Shown piece by piece: positions 25,401-34,750 of a stretch of DNA of 35,769 bases; position 1 is the stretch's first letter; every line of letters starts with the position of its first letter. The stretch is from Planctomycetota bacterium (GTDB lineage Bacteria; Planctomycetota; Planctomycetia; Pirellulales; UBA7805): assembly GCA_003389215.1 (NCBI GenBank), contig QQVP01000039.1:1-35769 (forward strand). Direction: 5' to 3'. Made by a program: the position numbers and the translations under genes. The notes under the pieces are model-generated. The model did not search any database, was not told the origin of the DNA, and saw only the letters and a list, made by a program, of their open reading frames with translations.

Positions 25401-25621
25401 CTGATTACCTGCTCGATGGGGAACGTGATTTGGCGTTCGACTTCCTCGGGCGAGAGCGACGGCGCCGTAGTATTTATCTGCACCATCACCGGCGTTGTGT
25501 CGGGGAAGGCGTCGATGTCGATGTATTGGAGCGACCAGCCGCCGGCGATGATTACGGCTGCAACCGCGGCCAGCACGACAGCTCGATTTCGCAGCGAAAA
25601 ATCGATGATCCAGTTCAGCAT
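22448..25621 (-). CDS. czcA: CzcA/CusA-type heavy-metal RND efflux pump
   Basis: This 1057-residue protein is of the size and layout of HME-RND pumps: N-terminal membrane helix, large periplasmic domain (about 40-340), six helices, second periplasmic domain (about 560-870), and five to six terminal helices. In the fourth helix G-A-I-D-F-G-L-V-V-D carries Asp405 and Asp411, and Glu418 follows in V-M-I-E-N. These match the proton-relay residues of CzcA with a shift of three, which favours divalent metals (Co, Zn, Cd) over copper. It exports metal ions from periplasm or cytoplasm through an adaptor and outer-membrane factor, driven by protons. The adaptor gene lies 86 bp upstream on the same strand, and a metal-binding lipoprotein gene lies downstream. 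Confidence 0.95.
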   Translation of the reverse strand: MLNWIIDFSLRNRAVVLAAVAAVIIAGGWSLQYIDIDAFPDTTPVMVQINTTAPSLSPEEVERQITFPIEQVISGLPGLEKLRSISKFGLSQVVVVFEDGVDIYFARQLINERLTTVELPVGIERPKMGPVSTGLGEVFHYIVRLDGVDISTLPKERQEEKLTELRTIHDWIIKPQLRTVSGTAEVNSWGGFEKQYQLRIDPDRLIKHGLTFDEVVEAVSANNRNVGGGNITQNTEMLLVHGIGRTVNIEQIENIVIKAKDGVPIHARDVADVQIGHEIRRGAVTADGRGEVVYGLGFMLMGENSHEVTNELKVKLKEITATLPPGVEIEAVYDRTELVDHVIETVESNLFEGGLLVIAVLFMFLGNLRAGLIVALAIPLSMLFAFSGMLRFGIAASLLSLGAIDFGLVVDSSVVMIENCVRKLSHGIPRGMAKIDVIRDAAVEVRKPTMFGELIIMIVYLPILTLEGVEGKLFRPMALTVIFALAGSMVLSLTLMPVLASYVLPRRMEEREPFLIRWIKRLYQPVLHFTMHHKLAVIGFALCLLVIAFGLIAPNLGSEFVPKLSEGAIAINVVRLAGTNLDESIRYNTQMERAILKEFPDEVVHVWTRIGSAEVATDPMGVELSDLFITLTPRSQWTRAETQAELTTLIQQSLRELPGQRIAMTQPIEMRLNEMISGVRSDVAVKLFGDDFDVLVDKAEEIERVLRSIDGNADVAVEQITGQPVLQIKIKQDEIARYGVSARQVLDLVESLGSYELGEVFEGQLRFPLVVRLPEDVRASPATIGAVQLRTPSGQWIPLARLADIELMEGPSTITREWGYRRITISSNIRGRDMGSFVAEAQRRIEAEVQLPPGRYHLEWGGQFENLISARRRLMVVVPLALVLIFGLLYMTYNNVIDAIRVFTAVPFAWTGGIIALWVRDMPFSISAAVGFVVLSGVAVLDDMLLVSTIRRLRRRGMGLEDAVETAAMTRLRPVLMTTLVAALGFVPMALNTGMGAEVQRPLATVVIGGVISGMVMSLLVLRVLYMVFAGPVRRKVERHESPAVEAEIELAEVSSE

Positions 25622-25707
25622 GCGTGTGTTTCCTTACCGGCCCTGCGCTCGGATTTGTTCCTTCTCGGATGGTATTAGCCCGACCGGGCTGATTACTGTT
25701 CGCACAG

Positions 25708-27420
25708 TCACCCAGCACCGAGGTCGCCTTTGAGCAGCTCAGCTCTCAGTATTCCGCTACCCTCGGTTACGATGACCTCGCCTGGCCAAAGACCGGCGAT
25801 TACCTCCGTGTTGTCTGCGGTCGTTACTCCCGGCCGAACCGACCGCGTGTGAAACACTTTGTAGGAACCCTTCTTCATGAAGTCCTTGTCACGAACGAAA
25901 ACGACGTGACAGCAGCCCTCCCAATGGACGGCAGAACTGGGAACAATGATCGTGTCTTCCTCCTCTCGCAGAACGATCTCGCCGGCCCCGAAGGTCTCGT
26001 TGCGAAGGTGACCATCCTCATTTGGCAACTCTGCGCGTACCAAAACTGTGCGGGTTTCTGCGTCCACTTCCGTGCTCATCCAAGTAAGTTGACCCGTATC
26101 AGCGTGATTGCCACCATCTGGATGGAATACGACCTTTTGGCCGACAGCAATGTGCTCTGTCTCTTCGAGTGGCACGTTCAACATCAGCCACATCTGACTT
26201 GTGTCCGCAATCGTGAAGAGTGTCTTCGTGGTTTCGATGACTTCACCGGCCACCACATCACGTTGCACGATGAGACCATCACGCGGCGCGAGGACGGGGA
26301 TCAAATTCGATGTAGTATGCACCGGGTCGATCTGCTCGATGATGCTAGAGGGCAAGCCAAGAAACTGGATCTGCTGTTTCAGCTGACCCAATGGCATTTG
26401 GCGCACTTCGTCGTACGTTAATGGCATGCCAAAATTTGCGAGCGTTTGAATGGCCTGCTGAACGGCCACTTCCGCTTCGGCTCTTGCCGTCTCGGCCTCC
26501 AAAACGCGTCGTCCGGCCACGACGCCGCTACTGAGTTGAGCTAACCGCTCATAGGTCTTGGTTTGCAGATCGAGTTGAGCCACGGCCTGAAGAAGGCCTG
26601 CCTTCGCTTGACCGACATCGACCGCGTCGATCAGTGTAAGAACATCGCCTCGACGGACGTGGTCCCCGATTTTCTTTTCCACGCGCCAAGCTGTGCCTGG
26701 AGCGCGCGAAGACAGGCGCGCAACCCGTGTGGGGTCGTACACGACCTCGCCCGTTGCCGAGACCGTTTCGACCACTGGACCGCGGTCCACCAGGTTGATG
26801 TCGATGCCAGCCTTATCCACAGCGGCTTTTGATGGAAACTGAATCCGTCTCAGGTGCATCTTGCAAGCTGGATCATTCTTGGTTCGCGGCCGTAACGCGA
26901 TCGCCCGAGCTGCACGATCCATATCCGCCTGCGTGACCGAAGGAATCTCTTCGAGTTGGGCCAATTCAGGATGGTGAAACACGCACTCATGCACTCCATG
27001 CTCCTTGCACCAGCCGAACAGCTTTCCCTTTGGCATCAAGGAGGCATTACAAGAGATGCACTCCGCTTCGGGTACACCGTGCTCTTCGCACCACTCAACC
27101 TCATCCACTGGGGCGCCACTGGTTAATTCCGAGAACTTTGGAATGCTCCAGCCATGGTGGTGACCCCAGTATCCGATGCCCAAGAGCACCGCGAATACCA
27201 AGACCGTAGGCAGTGACCGCCCGAGACGACGAACACCTCCAGAAACGACAGGGGTGCTCGTCTCGTTTGTCTTATCGGTCTCGGCAGCTCGGAGGGATGC
27301 GTCCTTGGTGGGCGATTCTGTTGCCGGCGACGCAACTTGCGCGAGGGGCGCACCGCCGGCGCCAGCTCCGGCGTCAACATTTGGTGGCACGCGGCCAGTC
27401 TCATTTGTTTCGGTACTCAT
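25708..27420 (-). CDS. czcB: CzcB/CusB-like RND periplasmic adaptor with N-terminal Cys/His modules
   Basis: This 570-residue membrane-fusion protein links the CzcA pump to the outer-membrane channel. A Thr/Pro/Glu-rich N-terminus precedes one membrane helix (71-84). Two metal-binding-like modules follow: W-C-E-E-H-G with C-I-S-C (Cys111, 121, 124), and W-C-K-E-H-G with C-V-F-H-H (Cys138, 146, His149-150). The barrel-sandwich and hairpin domains come after (about 220-370), with A-P-R-D-G-L and V-V-A-G-E-V at the return lipoyl half, then the beta-barrel and C-terminal domains. The long N-terminal extension with cysteine modules is unusual among CzcB proteins but echoes the lipoprotein at 22319. 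The gene order adaptor, pump, lipoprotein fits one transcript. Confidence 0.9.
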   Translation of the reverse strand: MSTETNETGRVPPNVDAGAGAGGAPLAQVASPATESPTKDASLRAAETDKTNETSTPVVSGGVRRLGRSLPTVLVFAVLLGIGYWGHHHGWSIPKFSELTSGAPVDEVEWCEEHGVPEAECISCNASLMPKGKLFGWCKEHGVHECVFHHPELAQLEEIPSVTQADMDRAARAIALRPRTKNDPACKMHLRRIQFPSKAAVDKAGIDINLVDRGPVVETVSATGEVVYDPTRVARLSSRAPGTAWRVEKKIGDHVRRGDVLTLIDAVDVGQAKAGLLQAVAQLDLQTKTYERLAQLSSGVVAGRRVLEAETARAEAEVAVQQAIQTLANFGMPLTYDEVRQMPLGQLKQQIQFLGLPSSIIEQIDPVHTTSNLIPVLAPRDGLIVQRDVVAGEVIETTKTLFTIADTSQMWLMLNVPLEETEHIAVGQKVVFHPDGGNHADTGQLTWMSTEVDAETRTVLVRAELPNEDGHLRNETFGAGEIVLREEEDTIIVPSSAVHWEGCCHVVFVRDKDFMKKGSYKVFHTRSVRPGVTTADNTEVIAGLWPGEVIVTEGSGILRAELLKGDLGAG

Positions 27421-27609
27421 TGCACTTGCCTTTACCAGGCGAAATCATGTGTAGACGGTTGAAGTTCCAGTCCTGTTACGCGGCGAGATTCCATCTAGCC
27501 GAAGGGCGCATAATGAGCCGCAAAAATGCCGATCGTCTGTCACGCCCACGAGAAGCAGCGTGGCACTCAGCGGATGGTGCGACTCATGAGCGGTCGCTAG
27601 CCGAGGCAA

Positions 27610-28032
27610 TTAGAACAACAGGGCGCAGGTCAGCGCGCACACGTCCCGCCCAGAGGAAAGCGGCGGAAATTGATGAGGCTGTTCAAACGATATGGCCCCT
27701 AATGCTAATGAGGTCCCGATCGGGGACAGTAGCGAGTCGCCGTCTAGCCACGTAACGGCAACCGCCGGCGAATAGTCGAGATCTACAGAGCGCAGGCCAT
27801 CTACGATCGCTCCATAGCACAGGCAATCTCCGCTTTCGTCGGCGGGCGACTGCGGCGCCTCACGACCGGAACGATCACCGTTGTGGGGGCACCTGCAATG
27901 ATCCGCTTTGCAGGATGCGACGGGTGCGCCGCTTGCTTCACCTAAACAAAGATAGGGGCAAGCCAACACCGCAACGATCAGCAGATAGGAAACGGTCGTT
28001 CGCAAACTTTTCCCCAGTTCGGGCGACGACAT
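27610..28032 (-). CDS. Exported Cys-rich protein heading the RND operon
   Basis: This 140-residue protein is read from an internal ATG at 28032, because the longer open frame (to 28284) adds 84 residues without signal-like character and crosses the likely promoter. The first 31 residues form a signal or membrane segment (Y-L-L-I-V-A-V-L-A-C-P-Y-L-C-L). Cysteines then cluster (C-K-A-D-H-C-R-C-P-H, D-C-L-C-Y), and the protein ends in V-C-A-L-T-C-A-L-L-F. The divergent gene at 28270 shares this plan and a very similar end, so the two look paralogous. A metal-sensing or metal-binding exported role is inferred from Cys/His content and neighbours. No ribosome site is obvious. Confidence 0.55.
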   Translation of the reverse strand: MSSPELGKSLRTTVSYLLIVAVLACPYLCLGEASGAPVASCKADHCRCPHNGDRSGREAPQSPADESGDCLCYGAIVDGLRSVDLDYSPAVAVTWLDGDSLLSPIGTSLALGAISFEQPHQFPPLSSGRDVCALTCALLF

Positions 28033-28269
28033 ACAACACGTAACACGACACTTCACGTATTGGATTCTAGGCCTACCGGAGCGAGGCGTCAAGTTAAGTT
28101 CACGTACCGTGTTACGATCACCGCCCTTTGTCCGGAGGTCGGTTCGTAATCCGACATTCGTGCATTTTTTCTTTCCGGCTCGGATGATCCGATCAAGTGT
28201 TGGGATCCGCACAACCGATATGTACACGGCAGTGGAATTGTTGTAGCTGTATGCGCAGGAACTAGTTTG
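28033..28269. promoter_or_regulatory. Divergent promoter region between the RND and ABC operons
   Basis: This 237-bp region separates two outward-facing gene sets and must hold promoters for both if they are independent. Short inverted repeats are present: GTCGG with CCGAC around 8 bases (28138-28155), and CGTA with TACG around 6 bases near 28103-28116. No metalloregulator gene is seen in the window, and no -10/-35 pair is convincing. The regulatory role rests on gene orientation only. Confidence 0.35.
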
Positions 28270-28743
28270 ATGCTCACGTCCCACATGTGGTCGAAATGGC
28301 TCGTCTGTTTTGCCGCTCTGCTATCGCCGATTCAGGCGTTGCAGGGGACGCCGGTTCTCTGCAATCTGCTTGACCAGTGTCAGGCATCGCCAGCCGCCGG
28401 GGACCACCATCATGGGTGCTGTCAGCATGAATCGACTGGCTCCAAATGCGGTCAGGACGCATGCGACGCGAGCAAGACCAGCGCTACCGATATCGCTCTT
28501 ACGGTACCTCTTCCGCCGAACAGGTGCCCACAAAGCTGCTGGTGTCACCGATCGGCACAACCGCAGCCTAATCTGAATGGACCGACACGACTCAATGTAG
28601 TCGTTGATTTGGTCAACCTTGTCCTCGATCAGTCGGTCATAACTCGGCGCCCACTGGTCAACCGACAATTCTCAATCGAGCGTCCCGATACGCTCGCCTC
28701 TGCGCAGGAAATCTGCGCTTCTCTCTGCCGCTTTCTGGCATAA
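28270..28743 (+). CDS. Exported Cys/His-rich protein heading the ABC efflux region
   Basis: This 157-residue protein begins with a signal-like segment (W-L-V-C-F-A-A-L-L-S-P). It then has a Cys/His cluster (V-L-C-N-L-L-D-Q-C, D-H-H-H-G-C-C-Q-H, C-G-Q-D-A-C) and a second set C-P-Q-S-C-W-C-H. It ends in I-C-A-S-L-C-R-F-L-A, nearly the same as the end of the divergent protein at 28032. An ATG at 28285 is an alternative start closer to the signal segment. Metal binding in the periplasm is likely but not proven. No characterised family is recognised. Confidence 0.6.
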   Translation: MLTSHMWSKWLVCFAALLSPIQALQGTPVLCNLLDQCQASPAAGDHHHGCCQHESTGSKCGQDACDASKTSATDIALTVPLPPNRCPQSCWCHRSAQPQPNLNGPTRLNVVVDLVNLVLDQSVITRRPLVNRQFSIERPDTLASAQEICASLCRFLA

Positions 28744-28936
28744 AGCACGTGCTCTTCGTCGTTGTGTCACATAGCGCTCGTATCCATGCGCTGTTGTCTG
28801 TAACGCGTTCGTGCTCCGCGCGTTTGCGTGTGATTCGTTGACTCGTTACTGCACCGACCATCCTAGTCACTGGGTTGTCGTAGCCGACGTGAGAGATGTC
28901 GTTGATTCATCTTCAAGTTTCTGATGGGAGAGAACC

Positions 28937-29266
28937 ATGAAATCCAAGACCTATATCGCCCTCGTTATGACCCTGTTGCTGGGAGCTTCCAGCAGTGCTC
29001 TGGCTGCCGACACCGTCTGGACCAGCATCACGGTCAAGGAAATGCACTGCGCCGGCTGCGCGAAAAAGATGGCGGCTCGGCTCTACACAGTCCGCGGCGT
29101 AAAAGAAGTAAGGGCCGACCTCGAGAAAAAGACGTTGATCGTAGCGCCCACACCTGGCGCGACGCTGTCACCTCGTGCCATGTGGGAGGCAATTGAGAAG
29201 TCCGAAAACGAACCGATCCGCCTCGCTGGTCCGGCTGGTACGTTCACCCAGAAACCGAGGTTCTGA
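28937..29266 (+). CDS. Periplasmic HMA-domain metallochaperone
   Basis: This 109-residue protein has a clear signal peptide (cleavage probably at A-L-A/A-D-T, about residue 23) followed by a single heavy-metal-associated domain. The metal site is M-H-C-A-G-C (Cys38 and Cys41) at the start of the first helix, and the ferredoxin-like pattern continues through V-R-G-V-K-E-V-R-A-D. HMA domains bind Cu(I), Zn or Hg and pass them to pumps. A secreted, stand-alone copy beside an efflux set suggests periplasmic delivery or buffering. GGGAGAG precedes the start by six to seven bases. Confidence 0.9.
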   Translation: MKSKTYIALVMTLLLGASSSALAADTVWTSITVKEMHCAGCAKKMAARLYTVRGVKEVRADLEKKTLIVAPTPGATLSPRAMWEAIEKSENEPIRLAGPAGTFTQKPRF

Positions 29267-29365
29267 CAATTCAGCCAAACAGACCGATCGCAAAATCGGC
29301 CCTGGAGGCATTCGCCGAACGTCGGCGACATACGACAACTCACTTTTTTTGTCTAGGAGAACATC

Positions 29366-29890
29366 ATGTTGCGAGGGACAAGCGTTATCAGTTTTGTGGC
29401 TCTACTGCTGACTGCCGTCAGCGGTTGCAGCGAATCGAGTCACGCAACGTCGACCCAAGCGGCGGCATCCATTGACAAGTCGCAGTTCCTGCTCGCCGAG
29501 GAACCGTCCGACGCGATTGGCGTGATGATTGCGCGCGAGGACGCGAAGGACAAAGACGAAATCGTTCTGCTCGCCCGCATCGGTGGCCGTCGTGATCCGT
29601 TTATTGCAGGACGATCTGCGTTCATGGTGATCGACGCCTCGATGACGATTGTCGACGACGGGCAGGAGTCAGGGAAAGGGCAAGTCTGCTTGGACGATTG
29701 CTGCGCTACCCTGCGCAAAGAATCAACGATGCTCGTTAAGGTCGTAGGCGCGGATGGAAAGGTTGTTCCGCTGGATGCTCGCCAACTTCTCGACGTCCAT
29801 GAAAACGATCTCGTCGTCGTCAAGGGAAAAGTCGAGCGAGGCGAAGATAGTTTCTCAGTGGCTGCTACTGGGGTATACGTGCGCCGATAA
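29366..29890 (+). CDS. Lipoprotein of unknown function in the ABC efflux operon
   Basis: This 174-residue protein carries a lipobox (A-V-S-G-C, Cys21) and a beta-rich mature part. [15 protein letters not shown] stretch occurs mid-protein, and C-L-D-D-C-C carries three cysteines. The C-terminal end reads like an OB-fold or barrel (V-V-V-K-G-K-V-E-R). AGGAGAA lies before the ATG. It is probably cotranscribed with the HMA chaperone (100 bp upstream) and the ABC permease downstream. The cysteine cluster would allow metal binding, but no family name can be given safely. Confidence 0.7.
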   Translation: MLRGTSVISFVALLLTAVSGCSESSHATSTQAAASIDKSQFLLAEEPSDAIGVMIAREDAKDKDEIVLLARIGGRRDPFIAGRSAFMVIDASMTIVDDGQESGKGQVCLDDCCATLRKESTMLVKVVGADGKVVPLDARQLLDVHENDLVVVKGKVERGEDSFSVAATGVYVRR

Positions 29891-29978
29891 GCATCCCGAA
29901 TTGAGAAAGCCATCGCAGAAGTTCCTGCAAGTGTCACGATTTTCTGTCCACAATTTCCTTTTTGCAACTTGCCATCCA

Positions 29979-31139
29979 ATGAAGACTTTGCCTTGGGAGT
30001 ACGGTGTACGGAATCTGTTCAGACGGCCGGCGCGGACCGCGCTGACCTTGGTCGGGCTGACGACGGTGATCCTGTTGATCTTCGTCGTGGTGGCCTTCAT
30101 TCGTGGCCTGGAGGCGTCGCTGGCGGCAAGTGGAGATGACGACGTGGTGTTGGTATACGCGCTCAGCTCGGGTGCGGATATCGAAAACTCTTCGATCCCC
30201 GCCCGAACGCCGGCCTTGTTGGCTGCCAGCCTGGACGGCATCCAGCGACGATTCGATGTCCAGCACATATCGCCAGAGGTGTACCTAGGCACGCGGATCA
30301 CGGTTGCGGGTACGGACAAAAAAGGGTTAGGCCTGGTCCGTGGTGTTACGACCGCGGCTCCGCTGGTGCGAAGCAAGATGCAAATCGTTGAAGGCGAGTG
30401 GCCGGGGCCGGGAGAGGTGTTGGCCGGCAAACTTGCGCACTCCAAACTCGGCTGTCGCGAGGAAGCGCTGTCCGTTGGCAGTACGGTTACGTTCGATGGC
30501 CGCGAGTGGCGCATCAGCGGTCGATTTACCGCCGCTGGCTCGGCATTTGAATCAGAGTTGTGGTGTCCACTGCAAGACATGCAAACGGCTTTGAAGCGCC
30601 AGGACTTGAGCCTTGTAGCCATGAAGATGGCACCAGGTGGCTCGCTCGCAGAGGTTGAAATGTTCTGCAGTGAACGTCTGGATTTGGAACTCAAAGCGGT
30701 TCCGGAAGCGCAATACTATGCCTCATTACAACAGCATTACAAACCAGTGCGACTCTTGGGTTGGGTGGTTGTCTGGCTGATCGCGGGCGCGGGAGTCTTC
30801 GCCGGCTTGAACACCATGTATGGTGCGGTTGTGGGTCGGGTACGTGAATTATCGACGCTTCAAGCGATGGGATTCCGCCGACGCGCGATCACCATGAGCC
30901 TGATACAGGAGGCGGTGCTGCTATCGGTTGGCGGCTCACTGATTGCGGCACTCATCGCATTCCTGCTCGTCAACGGAACGGCCGTCCGGTTCACGATGGG
31001 CGCGTTCGCCCTTCGAGTCGATAGTCTGGCCGTTGTGATCGGATGCGGGACCGGATTGGTACTCGGTCTGCTGGGGGCAGTCCCTCCGGCGATGAAGGCG
31101 ATGCGTGTGACGGTGGTTGAGGGAATTAAGGCAGTCTAA
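29979..31139 (+). CDS. MacB/FtsX-type ABC transporter permease, copy 1
   Basis: This 386-residue protein has the four-helix plan of MacB/FtsX permeases. A first helix lies near residues 18-38 ([14 protein letters not shown]). A large extracytoplasmic domain follows (about 40-260), and three C-terminal helices carry the L-Q-A-M-G-F coupling motif preceded by R-V-R-E-L-S-T. The start at 29979 (M-K-T-L-P-W-E-Y) is chosen because the preceding 75 codons of the open frame overlap the lipoprotein gene out of frame. A ribosome site is not evident. It should pair with the ATPase at 32802 and may form a heterodimer with the permease at 33547. Confidence 0.85.
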   Translation: MKTLPWEYGVRNLFRRPARTALTLVGLTTVILLIFVVVAFIRGLEASLAASGDDDVVLVYALSSGADIENSSIPARTPALLAASLDGIQRRFDVQHISPEVYLGTRITVAGTDKKGLGLVRGVTTAAPLVRSKMQIVEGEWPGPGEVLAGKLAHSKLGCREEALSVGSTVTFDGREWRISGRFTAAGSAFESELWCPLQDMQTALKRQDLSLVAMKMAPGGSLAEVEMFCSERLDLELKAVPEAQYYASLQQHYKPVRLLGWVVVWLIAGAGVFAGLNTMYGAVVGRVRELSTLQAMGFRRRAITMSLIQEAVLLSVGGSLIAALIAFLLVNGTAVRFTMGAFALRVDSLAVVIGCGTGLVLGLLGAVPPAMKAMRVTVVEGIKAV

Positions 31140-31191
31140 GTGGCCGAGGCACACGCGGCTTGGGCATGGACGCCCATGCCGTCTCGGCCAC
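31140..31191 (+). other. Nested intercistronic hairpin
   Basis: Directly after the permease stop, GTGGCCGAG (31140-31148) pairs perfectly with CTCGGCCAC (31183-31191). Inside it GGCATGG (31163-31169) pairs with CCATGCC (31174-31180) around ACGC. No T-run follows. It probably protects or partitions the mRNA between the permease and adaptor genes, rather than terminating transcription. Confidence 0.6.
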
Positions 31192-31219
31192 GCGGATTTG
31201 ATAAACCTCGGAACGAATT

Positions 31220-32776
31220 ATGAGTAACGTCGACCTAAGCCAACTCTCTGTGGATCGCGGTCAGGAAACAATGGCCCCGACAGCGAACGTCAAGCGGCGC
31301 TGGATCTCCCGCTATGTATTACCGCTGATGATCCTGCTGACGTTTTCGGGACTTCTTGGTTGGGCTGCTAAAGACAGCATACTACCGTCGAAGCCCGTGA
31401 CGGTCGTGCCGGTGATCATCGCCAAAGCTCAGGTACAGCAAGCCGGCACGACGTTGTTTCAGGCTGCTGGTTGGGTCGAACCTCGTCCTATGTCCGTTGT
31501 CGTTTCGTCGCTCGCTGAAGGTGTCGTCGAAGAGCTAAACGTCGTCGCGGGACAAAGCGTTAAGAAGGGAGATATCATTGCCCGGCTCATCGACACGGAC
31601 GCCCGTATCGCGCTTGCCGAGGCTCGTGCGGACCTAAGTATTCGCGAGGCAGATGTAACCGCCGCCCGTGCGGAACTGGAAAACGCCAAGACGTCGCTTG
31701 ACAACCCAGTTCAATTGCAGGCCGACTTGGCCGAAGCGGAGTCGGCAGTCGCTCGGTTGGAGGGCGAGTTAAACGGCCTACCTGCCGTGATCGAAGCGGC
31801 GGAAACGAAACACGAGCTGGCGGAGGTGAATGTCGAGAAGAAGCTGCGTGCGGGTGACGCCGTCGCGGGCCGAGTGTTGCGGGATGCGAAAGCGGAGCTG
31901 GCGGGCGTGGCGGCCACGCTTCAGACGCTACAAGCGCGGCAGCCGGTGCTGAAGCGCCAGCACGAAGCCCTGGTGCGCCGGCGGGATGCGCTCGCCGAAA
32001 AGCTCGAATTGAAACTCGAAGAAAAGCGGCGTATCGCCGACGCCCAGGCCGGTCTGCAGGCTGCCGCGGCCCGATACCAGCGAGCGAAACTGGCCGTCGA
32101 AACAGCGGAGCTACGGATGCAGCGGATGACCATCACTGCACCAATCGACGGCCGCGTGCTTTCAGTTCAGACTGCGCCCGGTAGGCGGGTGAACGGTTTG
32201 GCACCGCACTCGGAACAAGGGGCGAGTGCGGTCGTCACGCTGTACGATCCCAGGATGCTTCAAGTCCGCGTGGATGTCCGATTGGAGGACGTACCTCAGG
32301 TGCAGCTCGGCCAAGAGGCACGCATCGAAACGGCGTCGGTGCAGGACACACTGGTGGGCGAGGTCGTCTCGCTGACGTCGCTTGCGGACATTCAAAAAAA
32401 CACGTTGCAAATCAAGGTTGCCGTTGTTGATCCGCCCGACGTCATCCGTCCGGAGATGCTGGCGCAGGTCGAGTTTCTTGCTCCCGAGCAGCAAGGCGAT
32501 CAGGAGGAGTCGGAAGACCGCATGCGGCTACTGATCCCCCGCCAGCTGGTCGCTGCTAGTGGCGGCGCATCTCAGGTATGGGTTGCAGATCAGGAAACAC
32601 GAACGGCAAGAGTTCGCACGATTACCCTGGGTCGGGCGGGCACGGACGAATTGGTGGAAGTGACCAAAGGACTAACGCCCACTGACAAGTTAATCAGTGG
32701 TGGCCGTGAGGGGCTGACCGACAACCAACGGATTCGCATCGCCAGCGAAGACGGCATGTTGGGTCAGCACCGATAG
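31220..32776 (+). CDS. HlyD/MacA-like periplasmic adaptor
   Basis: This 518-residue membrane-fusion protein has one N-terminal helix (about 33-49) and a split lipoyl domain. The first half lies near residues 85-125 ([17 protein letters not shown]) and the second near 300-330 ([11 protein letters not shown]). A long, Ala/Glu/Arg-rich coiled-coil hairpin spans about 130-290. A beta-barrel domain follows (V-R-L-E-D-V-P-Q-V). It links the ABC transporter to an outer-membrane channel. It is followed 25 bp later by the ATPase gene. The hairpin is long for MacA and fits a wide periplasm or a TolC-like partner such as the one at 35289. Confidence 0.88.
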   Translation: MSNVDLSQLSVDRGQETMAPTANVKRRWISRYVLPLMILLTFSGLLGWAAKDSILPSKPVTVVPVIIAKAQVQQAGTTLFQAAGWVEPRPMSVVVSSLAEGVVEELNVVAGQSVKKGDIIARLIDTDARIALAEARADLSIREADVTAARAELENAKTSLDNPVQLQADLAEAESAVARLEGELNGLPAVIEAAETKHELAEVNVEKKLRAGDAVAGRVLRDAKAELAGVAATLQTLQARQPVLKRQHEALVRRRDALAEKLELKLEEKRRIADAQAGLQAAAARYQRAKLAVETAELRMQRMTITAPIDGRVLSVQTAPGRRVNGLAPHSEQGASAVVTLYDPRMLQVRVDVRLEDVPQVQLGQEARIETASVQDTLVGEVVSLTSLADIQKNTLQIKVAVVDPPDVIRPEMLAQVEFLAPEQQGDQEESEDRMRLLIPRQLVAASGGASQVWVADQETRTARVRTITLGRAGTDELVEVTKGLTPTDKLISGGREGLTDNQRIRIASEDGMLGQHR

Positions 32777-32801
32777 CAATTTGCACGAAAGGAATCGACA
32801 G

Positions 32802-33512
32802 ATGACGCTCGTACAGGTCAAGAATGTCACGAAACAGTATGCAAACGGCGAAGAGACAATCACGCCGCTAAACGAGGTGAACCTCGAGGTCCATCAAGGC
32901 GATTTCCTTTCGCTAATGGGAGCCAGCGGGTCGGGCAAGAGTACCTTGCTGAACATGATCGCCGGCATCGACGAGGTGACTTCGGGCGAAATCCTCGTCG
33001 AAGGGACGGACATCACCAAACTATCCCGCGGAAAGTTGGCCGACTGGCGTGCGTCCCACGTCGGCTACATCTTCCAAACACACAATCTGATTCCGGTGTT
33101 GACCGCCTATGAGAACGTCGAAATGCCGCTGCTGCTTCTGAAGATGTCCGCAGCCGAGCGACGTAAGCGAGTGGAGATTGCCCTGGAAGCAGTCAACCTG
33201 ACGGACCGCGCAACACATTACCCACGGCAGATGTCGGGTGGCCAGGAGCAGCGCGTCGGCATCGCCCGGGCGATTGTCGCCAGCCCGACGCTGGTCGTGG
33301 CCGACGAGCCAACTGGCAATCTCGACGATGAAACGACCGAACAGATTTTGGAGTTACTGCAACGCGTCAATAACGAACTTGGCATGACACTGTTGATGGT
33401 CACTCACGACATCGAAGCGTCTGAGATCGCCAAGCGTCAAATTCGATTGGAGCGAGGCAAGCTAACGGAACGGCAATCGGAATCCACGAATCGAGAGATC
33501 ACTGCGGCCTAG
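32802..33512 (+). CDS. MacB/LolD-type ABC ATPase subunit
   Basis: This 236-residue nucleotide-binding protein has Walker [10 protein letters not shown] (40-48), Q-loop Gln92, and signature M-S-G-G-Q-E-Q (144-150, Met replacing the usual Leu). Walker B is L-V-V-A-D-E-P (164-170), the D-loop is G-N-L-D, and the H-loop is V-T-H-D. It energises the MacB/FtsX-like permeases on both sides. The start at 32802 has AAAGGA eight bases upstream; an in-frame ATG at 32781 is too close to the preceding stop to be preferred. All catalytic residues are present. Confidence 0.94.
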   Translation: MTLVQVKNVTKQYANGEETITPLNEVNLEVHQGDFLSLMGASGSGKSTLLNMIAGIDEVTSGEILVEGTDITKLSRGKLADWRASHVGYIFQTHNLIPVLTAYENVEMPLLLLKMSAAERRKRVEIALEAVNLTDRATHYPRQMSGGQEQRVGIARAIVASPTLVVADEPTGNLDDETTEQILELLQRVNNELGMTLLMVTHDIEASEIAKRQIRLERGKLTERQSESTNREITAA

Positions 33513-33546
33513 GCCGAGAATAAAGTGTAAAAGGAGCAACCCTCTC

Positions 33547-34692
33547 ATGTTTCAATTCCTGCCCTATCTGTTGAAAGGGTTTTGGGGCCATCGTGCCCGA
33601 GCGATGCTGACCGTGAGCGGAACGGCGGTTGCGCTGTTCGTGTTCTGCTTCGTCAGCGCCGTACAGGACGGCCTGTTGCGACTAACGCAGGACAAGCAGG
33701 CCCAGCGAACGCTCGTTGTCTTTCAGGAGAATCGGTTTTGCCCGACGAGCAGCCGACTGCCGCAAGATTACACAAAGCACATCGCGGAACTGCCCAGCGT
33801 GACGGGTGTCATTCCCATCAAGGTAGTCACGAACAACTGTCGTGCAAGTCTGGACGCGATCGTATTTCAGGGCATGCCGGCAGAGAAGCTCAGATCGTCG
33901 CGAGAACTCAACCTCACAGCGGGAAGCTGGTCCGCGTTTGAAGGCGCGGACGACGGCGCCCTGGTCGGGCAAGCCGTCGCCAATCGGCGGAATTTGAGTG
34001 TCGGCAAGAAGTTCACAATCAACGAAGTCACCGTATTGGTTACTGGTGTCTTTCAGTCACCGACAACCGCAGAGGAGAACCTGATCTATACACATCTCGA
34101 TTTTCTCCAGCGGGCTCGTGGACAAAATAGCGTGGGCACGGTCACGCAGATGGAAGTGCATCTGTCGGACGACGCGGACGTTGACCATGTCGCGGCGACG
34201 ATTGATGCACACTATCGGGGCGGACCCGTGGCCACGACAACACGTACCAAGGGAATGTTCCAGGCGGACACGTTGGCCGACCTGGCCGAGCTGATCGGTT
34301 TTATTCACTATTTGGGCTATGCCTGTGTTGGTCTCGTGTTGGCATTGGTCGCCACGACGACGGTCATGTCGGTACAGGACCGCATCAAAGAACACGGAGT
34401 TCTGCAGACCATTGGTCTGCGGCCCAATCGCATCTTTCGGCTGATTGTCAGCGAAAGCACCCTACTCAGCACGGCCGGCGGTCTGCTGGGGATCGGGGCC
34501 GGCCTCGTGTTTCTGAGCTTCACCGGTCTTGCCGTCGCAGCCGAGGGAGTGACGATCTCATTTCGGCCATCAATGGATTTGGCCATCACGGGGGCCATCG
34601 TTTCCGTCGTTGTGGGCGTGCTGGCAGGCATCATCCCCGGAATTCAGGCGGCGCGCACGAAGATCGTCACGGCCCTGCGTCAAGCCGGATAA
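33547..34692 (+). CDS. MacB/FtsX-type ABC transporter permease, copy 2
   Basis: This 381-residue permease has the same plan as the gene at 29979. The first helix lies near 20-40 ([14 protein letters not shown]). An extracytoplasmic domain follows, and three C-terminal helices carry H-G-V-L-Q-T-I-G-L as the ATPase-coupling motif. AAGGAG lies ten bases before the ATG and 34 bp after the ATPase stop. Two single permease genes with one ATPase gene suggest a heterodimeric transporter. The cargo is unknown; metals or metal chelates are suggested by the HMA protein and lipoproteins nearby. Confidence 0.88.
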   Translation: MFQFLPYLLKGFWGHRARAMLTVSGTAVALFVFCFVSAVQDGLLRLTQDKQAQRTLVVFQENRFCPTSSRLPQDYTKHIAELPSVTGVIPIKVVTNNCRASLDAIVFQGMPAEKLRSSRELNLTAGSWSAFEGADDGALVGQAVANRRNLSVGKKFTINEVTVLVTGVFQSPTTAEENLIYTHLDFLQRARGQNSVGTVTQMEVHLSDDADVDHVAATIDAHYRGGPVATTTRTKGMFQADTLADLAELIGFIHYLGYACVGLVLALVATTTVMSVQDRIKEHGVLQTIGLRPNRIFRLIVSESTLLSTAGGLLGIGAGLVFLSFTGLAVAAEGVTISFRPSMDLAITGAIVSVVVGVLAGIIPGIQAARTKIVTALRQAG

Positions 34693-34750
34693 CCTCGGTC
34701 AGGAGAGTCATCGAAGTCATTCGTGAACAGAGAAATGAGGAGTCAAGATC

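Noticed and set aside
29440..30694. Long minus-strand frames opposite the lipoprotein and first permease.
   Set aside because: They are out-of-frame shadows of genes with clear lipobox, membrane helices and ribosome sites, and they show no domain of their own.
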